Source: Chaetoderma sp. LZ-2023a
Taxonomy: Eukaryota; Mollusca; Caudofoveata; Chaetodermatida; Chaetodermatidae
Length of the DNA: 64,000 bases
Reading direction: 5' to 3'
NCBI GenBank assembly: GCA_034401795.1
Contig: CM067372.1
Coordinates: 33,916,351 to 33,980,350 of the forward strand
The notes below the pieces were generated by a model. The model did not search any database and was not told the DNA's origin. It was given only the letters and a program-made list of their open reading frames with translations. Both the position numbers and the translations under genes were made by a program. Of this stretch, positions 24,394-39,200 are shown piece by piece; position 1 is the stretch's first letter, and each line of letters begins with the position of its first letter.

Positions 24394-24788
24394 ACTTCTG
24401 AAATGTGTTGCTGTGACCAATTTTGTACAAGACTTGCCCAGTCAGTATAGACAATAGAATCAAATATGGCGTCAAGTAGTTGCAAGAAGTATTGCTTTTG
24501 AACATTGCATGCTGGGTAAGTTACACAAAAATGCACAAATTACCTAGATCTCTCTTTATTGGGACGCAAGAAGTTTAATGGTAGGTGATGTGACTGATGT
24601 GTTGTTATGTCAAGCTTTCTGGTGCCTCAGAGAAGACTCAGCAATAACTACAATCATAACCACAAAGGCCTATCCACTCTTCTCAATAACATTATACCAC
24701 TATTGCTAGATATACTATTGCATGAAATTTGAGCGAATGTTTGAAATTGTGTGTCACAATAAACAGTCAGTTTCTATAATACATTATT

Positions 24789-24795
24789 TTATTTC
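24789..24795 (-). terminator. DNAI2: Candidate polyadenylation signal for DNAI2
   Basis: AATAAA on the - strand about 640 bases after the stop. A + strand AATAAA lies only about 30 bases away (near 24758), so the region could also end convergent transcripts. Confidence 0.45.
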
Positions 24796-25436
24796 ATTAG
24801 CATCTTATCAAAAACAAAACTTATAATAAATATACTTATATATTAACAAATTTTTATACATATATATATACAATTTAAGGATGATGATTATGGCGAAATA
24901 ACAATGAATGTGAAAGACATGTCTAATGAAGGTGTTGTGTGAAAACAGGGATACGGTCAGCCACATCTATGCACGATACACAGACAATGGTAATAGTAGT
25001 AATAGTGGTCATGGTGATAATGGACTGTGTTAATCGCTCGGTGATGTCATCTTACGAAGCATGAATGGGACAATAGATTTAGAGACAGTTTAGCATGACA
25101 TATGTATAGTAAACTATATCACAGCTTTTCTTGGAAATATGTAGAATTTGTGCCAACTTGTTCCTAAGTTTCAGAGGTAGATTTAAAAAGATCTTATACT
25201 TCTGTAATGTTGTCCATCTTATTATACTCTGTGTTTATAAGACGGTGTCATATGGATCATACAGTGAGCAGGCACTTTATCATGCGGACAACTGCGTATG
25301 CCACACACAGATACAATTTATCCTAAAATACATCGCTCTGTTTGGTTAGATGTGACAATCACTGGATAATGATTAGCAGAACACATACAACAAACTAAGC
25401 ACCGTATCTGGCATTCTCTTCACGTCCCATTCTGCA

Positions 25437-25445
25437 TCAGTCCTC
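25437..25445 (-). CDS. DNAI2: DNAI2 last coding exon (Glu-Asp-stop)
   Basis: Acceptor TTGTTTTTCAG followed by GAG GAC TGA, giving an acidic end in the phase left by the previous exon. The 3' UTR follows to about 24775. Confidence 0.7.
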   Translation of the reverse strand, partial: ED

Positions 25446-28400
25446 CTGAAAAACAAAATATTAATGTTATCAAATTGAGAAATAAAACTCGAATATTGTT
25501 ATCAACTAGAGAAATAGAACATTAGAGATACAAGATAGGAGTTTTTACAAATACTCATCTATGCACTTTAAAAATACAGTCAAAACCTCGGTTATTAGTG
25601 ACCAGCCTCTGGAGCACCAATACTTGGTCACTATATGCAGGTGGTTTAAAGTACAAGCTCAGATAGAGTTACACAAGATAGAAGTCATTCACCAGACAGT
25701 CAGAGGACACACATTTTGGAGTTAAAAGATGGTGAATCACTATGATCACTTGTCTCAAAAAAAGACCTGGTCCATAATGGCAGGTAGTCAGGGCTCGAGT
25801 GAACCAACATGTGCCTTCTGCCAACCATCATAAGTGAAATTACAGGCTCTGAGGGATGTGATGATGCAAATCATTACAAAGGATATCTTTACCAACACAG
25901 CTCAACAGTTATAATAAAAGATATCTACCAGCATAGCTCAGAGATACGGAAGATACATCTAACAGCAGAGCTCAGAGAGAGTTACAGAAACACCTCTCCA
26001 AGTTACAAAAGAACTTGTCTCACCTCATTCCCTGACCACCGGCTACCCATATGTTGACTGTCATTACGTCATTATTACCCTAGAGTTACAAAATAGGTAT
26101 AGCTCATGGTTTTATAGTCGGCTTCCAATTGCGTGCTCAGCCCACTTTACAACTTTACCCCCCGGTCATTGGGCATTTTTCATTCATGCATAATCTCAAC
26201 TACCTTTGGGAGCATACAGCCCGGCTACCATTTATAGGCGCTCAATGGCTTTTTTGCCGACATTCCGTAGTGTTGACACTGCCCTCACAGGTACCTATTT
26301 TACAGACAGGTGTACTGGAACAACGCGGAGTGCAGTGCCTTGCTCAGGGACACAACGCGGCAGCCCAGCCCGGAATCAATCCCGCGACATTCGAGTCACG
26401 AACTCGACTCTCTAACCACTCGACCACTGCACCTCAAAAGATACCTATACCAGCAGAGTTCAGACAAAGACCTGCATCAGTACCAGCACAGCTACAACTT
26501 ACAAAAGATTCCTCAGCCAGAATTGAAGTCAATATTTACAAAACTCTGGAAGCTTGGTCACATAATACAGGACATACCTAGTTTAAGATGCCCAATTTGG
26601 TAAATTGTAGTTGGAAATGTCGATTTCAATGCTGTAGTTAGTGTAGCCATCCATCAAGATCGTTGCAAATTTAGAGAAAGATAATACTGATACATGTACA
26701 GATAGTTTTTCACTAAGACCACGATAAATAGAGAGGGGGAAATCCAAAACAGATCTATACATAATGATGGCTTTTGAATGTGCATCTCTTTTCATATTTC
26801 TAATAGATTACTGATAATGGAGCAAATTTCTTACACAGCTTTACTCCAACAACAAATGTTAAAACATGTCACTATTTGGTAACGTGCATTTGAGAGAGAG
26901 AGAGACATGGGTTTGGGTGAGTAAGCGAGATAGAGAGAGGGGTATATGAGGTAGAGAAGAGAGAAAGATGTGTGCGAGAGAGTAGCTCACCGGCTGTCCA
27001 TTAGTTTTCTCTTGTGTTTCCTCCTCAGCTTTCTCTACCATAATATCAATAGGTAATTCCTACAATAAATAAACAGGCCAGAGCGCAAGTGTGAGTTATT
27101 GTTAAGCGTATATACATTCAGTAAAGACTAAATGAAAGCAAGAACACATTGCAGCAATCGGCACACATGCAAGCTTGTAAATTATAAGCTATAATCATTC
27201 AATCACTAGCAGTACGTGGATGCGTGCTGTGCTGTGTATGTGAGTGTGTGTGTTCATTTTGTGTGTGATCTTAAGAAAAGTGGCAATATTTGTTCAAGTT
27301 GGCTCAGTTTGTCAAATTTCTGACAAAGGCTGCCTAAGTTGCTACAATAGGCATAGCGTGTCATACTTGTTACTCATAATTTGTGTTAATCTTTCCTACC
27401 TTTTCCTTGAGCTGTGCACGTCTCTTCTCTTTAGCTTTTGTCTCATGCTCGATAGTATCCCAGAATTCCTCAGTTGACTTCTGCACCAGATCTTCATCAT
27501 CCATGTCCTCATCTTCACGTTCCTCCTCCTGCAGGGGAAACACACTGATGAAACACATGTAGACAGGTGACGAACATACATGCTAACCATTATAGTCCAG
27601 CTGGCCAAAATTTGTCTGTCGTTGTATTGACAATATCCATTTGAAGGCCAAGAGAAGACTTTCTAGACAGGCCAGTTTGGTTGAAGTCCGGCTTGCAAAT
27701 AGGTTGTGAAGCAATCTTTCAACCAATTTTCTGTAAATTGTCGGAAAATCTAAAATAGCCACCAACAGAATTTCCCATTCAAATTTTGGGGTAGAAATTA
27801 TGAAGCCTATTACTCTGACATCACTCCATCCGAGTTTGCTCGAAATTGACCTAGCTGTGAAGGAGTAGTATTCTAACGCATTTTGCAAAATTTCGTTAGA
27901 AAATCCAAAATGAACACCAGAAAGAATGAGCCTAAGAAGTAGTCTTAAGCGATTTCTCATATATTATTAGAAAATTCATGGTGGCAAACAAAAACATTGA
28001 TCAATCAGATTTCTGTATATAAGCGCATGATGAAATAGGTTGCTTTAGTCAACTTGATTGAAATCAGCCCAAACAAATGCCAGAGGTTAATCTTTCAACC
28101 AATTTCCTAAACGCATTAATATATATTTTTTTGGAAAAAAAAGAAAGATGACCAACACATCAAAGTTTGGTTGAATTTGGCAAAGCGGTGAATGAGTAGT
28201 TTTTAGCTTACCTGGCTTTAATGGGCAAGTGAGCTTATGCCGTGGCGACCGTCCATCGTCCATCTGTCCGTCAACTTTTCTTTAAACAACTTCTCAAGAA
28301 CTACTGGGCCAATTATATTTGGCAGGAAGCATCCTTAGGGCATGGAGATCCAAGTTTGTTCAAAGGAAGTTTATCTGCCAATTGGGCCAGTGGCCATCTT

Positions 28401-31400
28401 GGATTTTGGCCGAATTTTAGAAATGTCTTTAAAAAAATCTTCTTTGAAACCACTTGGGGAATAGATTAAGAACTCATGAAACATCATCTAGGGCAAGAGT
28501 TAAGCCAATTTTGTTCAAGAGAACTTGATTGACCATATGGTTCAGTGGCCATCTTGAATGACCCTGTTTTCACTAAAACGACATCTCCAGAACCGCTGAA
28601 GGGATAGGGCCAAAATTTGGGAGATATAATTAGGAACCAAGAGCCATAAAAGTTTGTTCAAAGGAAGTTGATATGTCAAAAAACATGGCCACCATAGACA
28701 AATTAAAATGTAGCACGTTTGGCGGCCACTTTTGATTTTTTTGTTATTTGATGAATTTTGAAGCCTATATTGGTTTTACATACTAGGTTTTTGATTGTGC
28801 TGATTTCGAATTTGCCACTTTGGAAACTGCCGGATAAACAGTTTGGTAGCCATCTTGGATCATTTTCCCAAAAAAAACTCCAATACTAAAGAAATGGGAA
28901 ATTTAAAATGTCTTCAAGAACCACTGGCCCGATTTTAAGTATATTTTGCAGGATGCATCCTCATGGATCCGAGTTCGTTCAAAGTAAGCCGATCAGACAA
29001 TTTGGCCGGCAGCCATCTTGGATTTTGGCCAATTTTTAGAAACATCTAAAAATCTTCTTTTCCGAAACCACTTGGAGGATTGATTCAAAACTCATGAAAT
29101 ATCATCTATGGTAGGAGCTAAACCATGTTTGTTCAAGGAAACTTGATTGGCCAAATGGTTTGGCGGTCATCTCAGACGACCTAGTTCTCACGAAAAACCA
29201 CTTCTCCAGAACCTCTGAACAGATCGGGCTGAAATTTGCGAGATATGATTATGGATTAAGGGCCATTAAGATTTGATCAAGTACAGTTGATACATAAAGA
29301 GCCATTGCTGCTGTGTTCTTGTTACAATTCTGGTCAACTCCTTAAGTGTCTACTTATAGCCGATGCCCTTTCTAGTTGAAATTCCATTGTTCCAGGCGAG
29401 CAATACAGGTCCCTTGACCATCTTGTTTTTACTTATTTCTCATACATCATGGAACATCCCAGGCTGACAGAAAAATTGACCAATCAGATTTCTGTATACT
29501 AATTTGAAAGCGATGACCATAGGGTCCTTCCAGCAAAGTTTGATTGAATTAAAATCAGCCAGTCATGAATGAGTAATCTTTAAAGGAAAGGCTGACTGAT
29601 AGCATAAGCTCACATAGACATTCACTCACTGTTCTAAACCATTGACACATTTCTAAAAATGCTGATCATAATCCCAGGATTGTTCATTATAAGGAGTTAG
29701 TTACCTCTCCTGGCTGCTGAAATGTCTCCATCAATAACATCGACAATAGTCAAGGTAAGGCAATATTATACAATCCCCAAAAGAGCTCTAAATAAGCCTT
29801 TCAGTAAATGATTAAATTTCCTCTGAGAATTTTTGTAAATTAGGTTTTTCGAAAATTAAATAGGTATTCTATGCTAAATTGTTATAACATTATTAACATT
29901 AAAACTGAAATTAGCTTAGCAACAGGCTATTTCGGTACCGATGATATTTAAATTAATTGAGCGAGTGTTGAAGAAGTGACTGAGAGTGGCACAAATTCTA
30001 CATCCCGGATAGGTAACGCATTTTGCTTATTATATCTAAGACATTTGTGAAAAAAATAAATGCAAAATAATCCACTGCATAAGCATTAATGTTTAATTAC
30101 CATTACACGAACAATTTATTCAACTTGAAATGAATGTTTAATTCAGCTACTGTATCGTAACATCCATATTAAATAGTCTTCCTCGCCCTTTTATATTGGC
30201 TAGTAAATAGGCATGCCCTCTGCTACCAAAGTCATACATAACCTGAAGCAATACGTGATATTCAGAAGATCTATGTGCTATTCAGTCATCACAGTCCAAA
30301 CATTCAATGTGACACCGGAATTATCTCAAACAATTTAACACTTTAATGACCAAGCTATTCCAAACCTGCCTCTGCACTGGTCTTAAATGAAGAGTATTTT
30401 TGAAAATTTGCCACTGGGGTGCCTGGCACATTGTAACGGTAGCGTTGAAGTGAGCGGGTTGAAAATGCTTCCATCAATGTCTGATAATTTCTCAGGAATA
30501 TAATGGGGACTACGTTTACCAGATATTTTAGCATTTACTTAATGTGTCACTTTACTAAAAAATTATTGGACAGATGACAAAGTACAATGTAGCTTGATTG
30601 TACCTACGTCCTCGCTGAATATTATCTAACTAGCTAATTATTAGGATTGGAAAACCAGAGGAGTAATAGCAAACAGTTACAGATGCATCGCTCAGATTCA
30701 GCAAGTCCTATACAATGTATGCCATAAGGCTTCAAGTTCATGCATAGATACAAGAATGAGCTGACAACCATGCACCAAAGAAAGAGACAGTTGTTACAGA
30801 TAAGGGACAAGCAGTACCATGTAATATCACCAGCAGAGAATATATTGGTGAGAAGTGGCATGCAGGAACTGAAGAATAGGAACTGGAGAATAGGGCCAGC
30901 AATGGCAAACATATAATGAGAGTAAAAATAAACAGAGACAGATCTATATGTATCTATTCCAAAGTGTGTTTGGAATTTGTAATGTATAGTTGATAATGAT
31001 TATAATAATATTAGTGGAAATTTACTGAAGGATGGCTGATAGCAGAGTTAAGATTGACCAGCAGCACTATTGCATATGATGTCATTTGAAGTTGAAGATG
31101 ATATATAAAGAAGATAACAATAATGATCCGGATTTAGCCGATGATGACATTAATGATAAAGCTAGCAATGACCATCACAGAAATGATGTTGATGATGTCG
31201 ACGATGGTGCTGGTGGTGGTGGTGGTGGTGGTGATCAAGCATAGCAGAGCGGCATTTAATAGTCAAGTAAGATGATATATATGATGCTGCATGATAAAGA
31301 ATGAAGATGATGATGATGATACCTTCTTCATAGAATTTGCATTAACAGGAGTAAATACTCCCAAATGCTCCGGCTGAAAGACCATTAATCATAATGATTA

Positions 31401-34400
31401 TTTAATTAATTATTGTAAAAACACTAACTATAACATGCTTAAGCATGCATCAACTACAAAATTTACAATGAACCTGTAGTATCTTGAAATCAATTTGCTT
31501 GAAGCAGAAACAACTTTCAATCATTGTTCATTAACTCATTTGATCCCAGAGCCACATAGATTTATGCGATGTATATGTGAAGCTATGAGATCGAATGATA
31601 TTTTTATTTATGTATCATGTGTGTCATAAGTAAAAATGTTCTCAGGTCTTCACATATATATTTACACATCACATATTTTAGAAGAGGATGTGTCCTTTCA
31701 GAGAGCGTGTCAGCAATACAAAACAAATGCTGATTTGTAAAGAACAATTTCACAAACCAATAGAAAAGTCTATAGCATTTGTTTCTGTATTTCATACTAT
31801 ATCCTTTGAATTTATAAATATTAGAAGCTCAAAACTTTACCAGTTGATCTTCAGACTGGTACACAGGAAATTTTCTCATAGAAAATGTCCATTTGCAGAC
31901 CAAGATAAGACTATTGTTTTTAATTTACCACTGGAATAACTGGCTCGTTAACGAGCCAGCCCTTCCAATGATAAATTTTCAAAAATATCTTCTCATGGTC
32001 TGAAAATGGACATTTCTCAAGACCACGGAAAAAGCTGTTTTTGGCCGGTATAAGTGCAAAAGGGTTAATACATGATTTAACTGAACTAATTTAGTCTTTC
32101 AAAGCAGGATTTGTCTACTTTCTTGATTATCATTGAAAATCATAACTTTTTGAACAGTGATTGTGTCCCGAGAACTTTCATAAAATGCATAGGCTGGTGT
32201 AATGGACAGAATTTGGTGATCAAATTAGCAAGAAATTAGAATGACGAAGACGGCCGTTAAAATTATGAAAACTTGATATATTTTGGGATGTTTCTAACTT
32301 CCGTGTCTAGGACCGGAATGACAAGAACACAGTTAATGTATAGAATATTTTTTGAAATGAATTTGCCATAGTCAGCAACAGCTTCCTGGAAAATTCGCTT
32401 CAAAATAATCAACAGACTATTCCTTACATCAGAAAGAATTTCTAATTCCAGGTAGCGATATGTGAGAGATAATGAGTTAAGCCATTAACACTAAAGCTGG
32501 CAAAAAAATGGCCTCTGTAGCGGTCTTCAGAAATATCCATTTGCAGACAATGCAGACTATTTTCTGAAAATTGACCACTGGAATGACCAGGCATAATAAC
32601 CCAAGCCAGTCATTCCAATGAAAGATTTTCAAAAATAATATTGGACATTTTCTAAGAGAAAACTGGAATTTTTAAAAGAGATTTGAGGGTTAAAGCACTT
32701 CTCAAGTATAGCCTCATCCAAGGCTCTAAACCGCTAAGCATATCCAAGAAATGATCCGAGCTCCTCTCGGCACACAAAAGAAAAATACTCACCGTCTTCT
32801 CCTGTGAACTTTTCCCTCTCTCCTTCAATTTTATTTCTCTATGCCGTGTCTCCAGAATTTTCTCTCTTCTCGTTTCACGTTCAAACATCTGTAGACCAAG
32901 TAATGTTTAGCTCTTTAATGGTCAAGTCCACCAAAACCGGCCTCAGCAGTGGTCTTGTGCTATGTCCAGTTACACGCCAAGAGAAGAAATTTTTGATAAG
33001 TTAGCAGTGGAATGAATGACTGTCTCGATAATCGAGCCAGTCATTCCAGTGGTAACTTCAAAGAATCTTCACTTGGCCTGTAAATCAGTATTCATTAAGC
33101 AAAAATCTAAACAGAATTTAGAAATCTCGAATGTCTAACTGTCTCGATGCCGCAAGACACCAGACAATAATTTCAATGAGCAGACTGACTCGGTTGAATA
33201 TTCTGAAACCAATTTGACTGAAAGTTGTTGGTGGCTTAACCACCAACAACTTTCAGTCAAATTGTTTTCATAACATATAACAGGTCCAGAGATACAACCC
33301 TTGAATATGTCTTCTGGAAAAACTCAGCAGTCAGACATTTAAGGGATAATAAGCAAACAATCTGTGACATTACAGGCCGTTTAAGACTTTGTCTGTAAAC
33401 ACCATTGATATGGCTGATTAATATTATCATACGCATATTACAATCAGAATAATGTTTCCACCAGATATTCTTATCTCAGATGGATGAAATATATACCACA
33501 TTACTTCATAATGTTTGTCAGTAATAAATCTCTTGACTATTATTAAACCAACCCGACTGAGCGATTGACTATTATAGGATTGATGTCCAGAAAAAATTAC
33601 ATGTATTCTCAAGAAACCACGTCACAATGGCCCAGTTTATATGCAACAGGCAGCTTAAACTTTTTCAAATGACCTTTGACCTGGGATATAGAGATTGGAT
33701 GTCAATGTACAGTTGAATGTGTACGAATGAAAATAAGTATGCAATCCTATGGCTGTGCATGCATGGAGATTGCCACAACATACCGTTGTTATAAGCCCTT
33801 TCTCATTGCGTTGTAATGTGCACAGACCATCAGACATTTCAAGAAGTGTGGTTGTCCCGTGCTCTGATCCACATGCTATCAGTTTGCCTTGCTCTTGAAC
33901 ACGTAAACTATGCAACGCCTCATCACACACCTGCGCAAAGAGAAAAACATGATAAACAGCACCGAAAACAGGCGATGAGGACTTCTATTTGGAAGATGGA
34001 GTTATAAAATCTTGGTCAAGCCAGCCAAAACTGAACTCGGTGGTATTGAGAAATTCCCATTTACAGGCATATCTAAAGAGATGACTTTTTTAATTTATCA
34101 CTTGAATGCCAGGCTCCATAACTGAGCCAGTCACTCCAGTGGTAAATTTTCAAAAACAAACTTTTCTTGGTCTGCAAATGGACAGTCAATACATAAATAT
34201 TTTGATTTTCTTGATCAAGTCAACAGATGTGTCCTGCAGACAGACAGGCAGGCTTGCACACAGACAGGCAGGCAGACAGGTTTGCATACAGGCAGGCAGG
34301 CAAGAAGATGTTAGATGACAATAGCATCTAGCATGAAGCAAGGCTAGCTTCAGATATAAGCATAAAATACAATTTTCATTTTGTACTGTATCCGTTTAAC

Positions 34401-36244
34401 CATTTTAAAACTCCACTAGTGTGTGACAGAACTAATCAGTAGTTTCAACAAAATCATACGACATGCAATAATTATTTTAACAGGCATATGTGATGTCATT
34501 CACATCAATAAATCAGTCACGGGTTGCTAGGTTAAATGTACCAATAGCTATATAGCAGTGATGTCCAAATTGGTGTAACCCATTTTTCGTTTGCACAAAT
34601 ATTTCTGAGATAACCTGTTTTCCGTTCCTGCAATTCCTTTCATGATCAGCATAAACACATGAAAAATGGTTACGCAAAACAAAATGGGTTACCTAACAGA
34701 AATTTGCCTAACCAAAAAGTGTGTTACGTGCATTTTCAATTTGGACAGGCCTGTACAGGCTAAATTATTGTTTATTACGAGGTACATGTATATACCTGTA
34801 AACTAAGTGTGGGGTCGTTCTGTTTGAAAATAAAGTCCCAGATATCTAATGTACCATCCATCTTAGTTGTAAAGAATACCGCCGGTCGCACCGGACTCCA
34901 GCACCCGTCTGTTAGATATGCCATGTGGTATCTGAAATGTACATGGCATTTAAGTAAGTTAGAAACAGTAACATTACTGAGTTCATGTGTTTTAATCCCT
35001 CTTCAAAGCTATTATTACAGTACCATATACATTCACGTATACTGCTCTGACGATCAATGGACCTTTCCAGTTTTAGCTATGCCCCACGAATCTATAGCTT
35101 AGCTCCACCGACACCTTGCTCGTGCTGGGATCGATCGATTCCTGAACTCCCTGACCATAAATTTCTAGAAAACTATACAGGTAAGCTGTTTAATATTTTG
35201 AAATTAATTTGACTGGGTGCTGTTGGTGCCTATGGCAGTAACAGTGCCCTGTCAAATTAGTTTCAAAATATTCAACATCATGTTTATTAAATAGTAAAGA
35301 CATATACAATTTGTACAACAACGCATAGTCAGTCACCAATTATGCATTCGTGATGTACTTATCTATGTCATTCATGATATCATTGATTATGATGTCATAA
35401 TACACATCATGTAGTTGATTATGATGTCAAATAATGGACGGATAAACTGGAAAGGTCAATTGTCCATGAAGCAGATTAGACAGATACTCTTCAAAATGTC
35501 ATCATCACCCATTCTAATTTATCACATAATCAGACTTATAATCCATCGCATAACATTTATTACACTAGAATGTGGTTGATGGAAGGCCATCACAAATTCC
35601 TATGCTTTCGCAAACTTTCTTCCCACAAATCCACTCTGCCCCCAACCCCCACCTAGGGGAGGAGCCTAATGTAAATGTAGTCCTGCAGACCGCAATCATA
35701 TGACTGGGTAACTCGTATAACAAATTTGATTGAGTGCCACCAAATGGGTACAGAAATAGCTGGATGAAAAGATGACAGACAGATGGACCTGAAGACCTCA
35801 TAAATTCTTTTTCCTAGATGTAAGATGTCATAATTTAATGCACAGACATGATCAACTTCCAATAAGATTTTCAAATTATTCAATTATAGTTTTCCTGTAA
35901 TGTTGCCATGATCCTCAGTGTTAGCCATGTCATGAATATCAAGCGAATATTGTGTTCCAATCAGGCATGTAGCCCGAGGGACATGTCGACACTAGTGCCC
36001 CTCCTCAAATTTCAGCTTTGCCCACCTCCACACAGCGCCAGCTCCTATCATGCACTAACACCAAGACCCAGTTACAGTTTCCTACGAACACAGAATTTTG
36101 CTTTGCAGCAACAGATTCGTGAGTCTGGCTATGTGACTGATCCCAATTTCTTACTTTGTCCACATAATGGATGATTCTCGGATGTCCTCTGACCAAATCT
36201 GTAAAGTGAAAGAAAGCAGTATTAAGAGGGAGCAAATACACACC

Positions 36245-36295
<51 letters not shown>

Positions 36296-39200
36296 TAGCA
36301 TGAGAAACTAAATAAGATAATGTCTCCATTGGTGAGTTTTACATGTAAGTCATAAAATTGTCTCCAGTCATAGAAGTATTATTGCTGTTGCCCTCACAAA
36401 GCTATGAATTGTATTCTATACACAACACTATGACGAGCGTTATGACGAAGCATAAGACATTGCGATGTAACTCACTAACGGATGTATATATTCTATAGCA
36501 TTTCAATATCTTTCTACACAAAACATGGCCAATATCATTGCTATTTAGAGATGTCTAACCTTTTTATGACAAAAACCGGCCTCTGCATTGGTCTTGAGGA
36601 ATGTTCATTGGATGGCCAAGTGAAGACTATTTTGGAAGATTTACCACTGGAAAGACTGGCTCGATAACCGAGCCAGCCATTTCAGTGGTTAATTAAAAAA
36701 AATGTTCACTTGGTCTGCTAACAGAGATTCAATAAGCAGATATTTGGATTTTTTGACAAAATATCATCATTAAAGTGTTAAAAATAAGAAACAATAAAAC
36801 ACTGAATGAGAGACTTACCCTAGCCGTCCAGTCACCCACACTGAGGAAGTTCTTGGGGAAGAATGGGTTCCTCTGTAGTGCATAAACTGGTCCATGATGA
36901 TTCTTATATACTGCCACGATCTTCTCAGCGGGAGTTTTAGCTTTACGATTACAAGACATCACCGACCCTTGTTCAGTACCAACCATAAACTTTGTAGGCT
37001 GAAAAAATCATCACATTCAAAACTACACTGATAAGCTGTTGAATATTTTATAAGTAATTTGACAAGGGGGGGGGGAGACTAAGTTGCTGCTAGTCATATT
37101 ATTTTCAAAATATTCAACAGAATTTTTAGTATATTGTAAATTCGTCAAAGATTTTCAATTCAATTATTCATACACTACGTGACAGTTTTCTATTTTCATG
37201 ATGGAGCCATTTGTCATTATCATGTCAGGTAACATGTGACATAATGGACCTTTCCAGTTTATCCATCCATCACAAAATGTTATAATCAACTCCATGACGT
37301 GTAGAATGATGTCATAATCAATTACGGAATGAATGACTCGATTTAGTCTGTATTAAAGGCTTAATAGTCTGACATGTTGTATGAATTGTATGGCTTTAAT
37401 AATTAATAAACATTCTGTCGAATATTTTGAAACTAATTTGTGACTGACCACTGTTGCTGCCATAGGCCTATGGCAGCAACAGCACCCAGTCATTATTCAA
37501 CAGCTTACCTGTACAGTTTTCTGGAAATTGATAGTCAGCGAGATCAGGGATCGATTGATCACAACACAAGTAGTGTGGGTGGAGCTTAGCTAGTGATGGG
37601 CGGGGCATAGTTAAAACTGGACAGGTCCATTGATAATGACATCAGATACTTGAGCGACTTATTAGATCCCTCGATTGATTTTTCGATTCCTAGATTCAAT
37701 TCCAAGGTTGATTGGAGACTTATTTGGGACACAATGTTGCGTGAAATTTGTTGCTGCCTTCATGACCGCAGCAACTCTCAGCAAGAATGCGTTCACAATG
37801 TACACCACTTTCATATAATGGCTGCATAGAAATTATATTTCTGACAGCAGGGTGAGACCACTTAACAAGTTCATGTTTTGCCTAAAAGCTATCATGTTCC
37901 GTTAATTATAATGCAATTCACCCAGCATGCAATTTTCAGACACCATATTCACTTCAAATATCAAGCATCATATTATTTGTCTATGTGAGTCAATTGTCTA
38001 TACTGACTGCCAATTCTCAAACACAAAGGTCATAATTCATCCAAGTGATCAGTTGTACGCTAGCTCCTGTGGTGCAAGAACGTACCATTAGCTTATGGTG
38101 CACTATCGCCCAGTCTAAATACATCTATTTCAAGCAACAAATTTCAGTCAACTAATATACAGTATGTCAAATCAATATGGGCAATAGACTCACATAATAT
38201 GGCATATGGTATTTCAAACGAACATGGCATCTTAACATTGCATGCTGGGTAAATTAGACTAGTGATAGATCGGATCCCGCCATTAATGTCCCGTTGACTA
38301 TAAGTATCTAACATAATAATCAAATACGTCACATGCTAGCTGATGCCACAATCAAAATTGACATCAATCTTTTTTATGAATCTCAAATTTACTAAACTTC
38401 TGTTCAATATTTTGGAACTAATTTGACTGGGAGCTGTTGCTGCCATATGCATTTCATAGGAAGCAACAGCCACCAATAAAATTAGTTTCAAAATATTCAA
38501 CAGCTTAGTTTGCATTAATTTTATAGTTATTTTAAAATTTAGATTCTGGGAATTTAGCCTTCAAAGTTTCTCATCGATTCCAACAGACACAGAAATGGGC
38601 GGAGTTTGGCTAGAAATGGGCGGAGCCTGGATAGAAATGGATCCATCTATTCTCAAGTGACAAGCTAACAAGAACTACAAAATCCATGTACAAACTCTGC
38701 GCATCAGCTCCACCCCGCATCACTCACAATGGTCGCTTCATACTCCAGGCACATCGCACCCTCCGCTTTTGCAATATCCTGCTTCTTAGTTGGATCTAGG
38801 ACAAGTTTCTCCGTCGGTTCTCCCAGTTTTCGTGTGTCCCACCATAGAACCTGTCCATCAGAAGAGGCAGAAAAGCACTCAGTTCCTGTTTTCGACTGGA
38901 TCCAGATAGCTTTGTAGGCTGGGTCCCGGTGACTGTGTTCAATCGGTGACATCTCAACAGGCTGTGAACCTTTACGGGTGTCCCAATAAGCTAGCGGAAT
39001 ACAAAACATAAGATACAGTAGATATAAAATAACTGAAACAATAGAAAATTAACTAACCCTTTAACCTCCAAGGTGACCAAAACAGCTTCTACAGTGGTCT
39101 TGAAAAATGTCCATTTGCAGAGCAAGTGCTGACTATTTTTTTTAATTGACAACTGGAATGACTGGCTCAATAACTGAGCCAGTCATTCCAGTGGTAAATT

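Larger units (their letters stand above)
19752..24788. other. Intergenic region between the Polinton and the DNAI2 3' end
   Basis: No gene seen. It holds fold-back copies (20505-20840, 20958-21186, 24029-24393), a degenerate tandem array (22000-23020) and a hairpin (23850-23908). The open frames are short and lack recognisable domains. Confidence 0.6.
29717..32792. other. DNAI2 intron
   Basis: No coding sequence seen. It holds GGT/GAT simple repeats (31130-31320) and two family B fold-backs (31860-32067, 32475-32693). Confidence 0.6.

Noticed and set aside
28242-28469. 75-codon ORF in the 27.6-29.6 kb region
   Set aside because: It lies in a degenerate tandem repeat and shows no domain.
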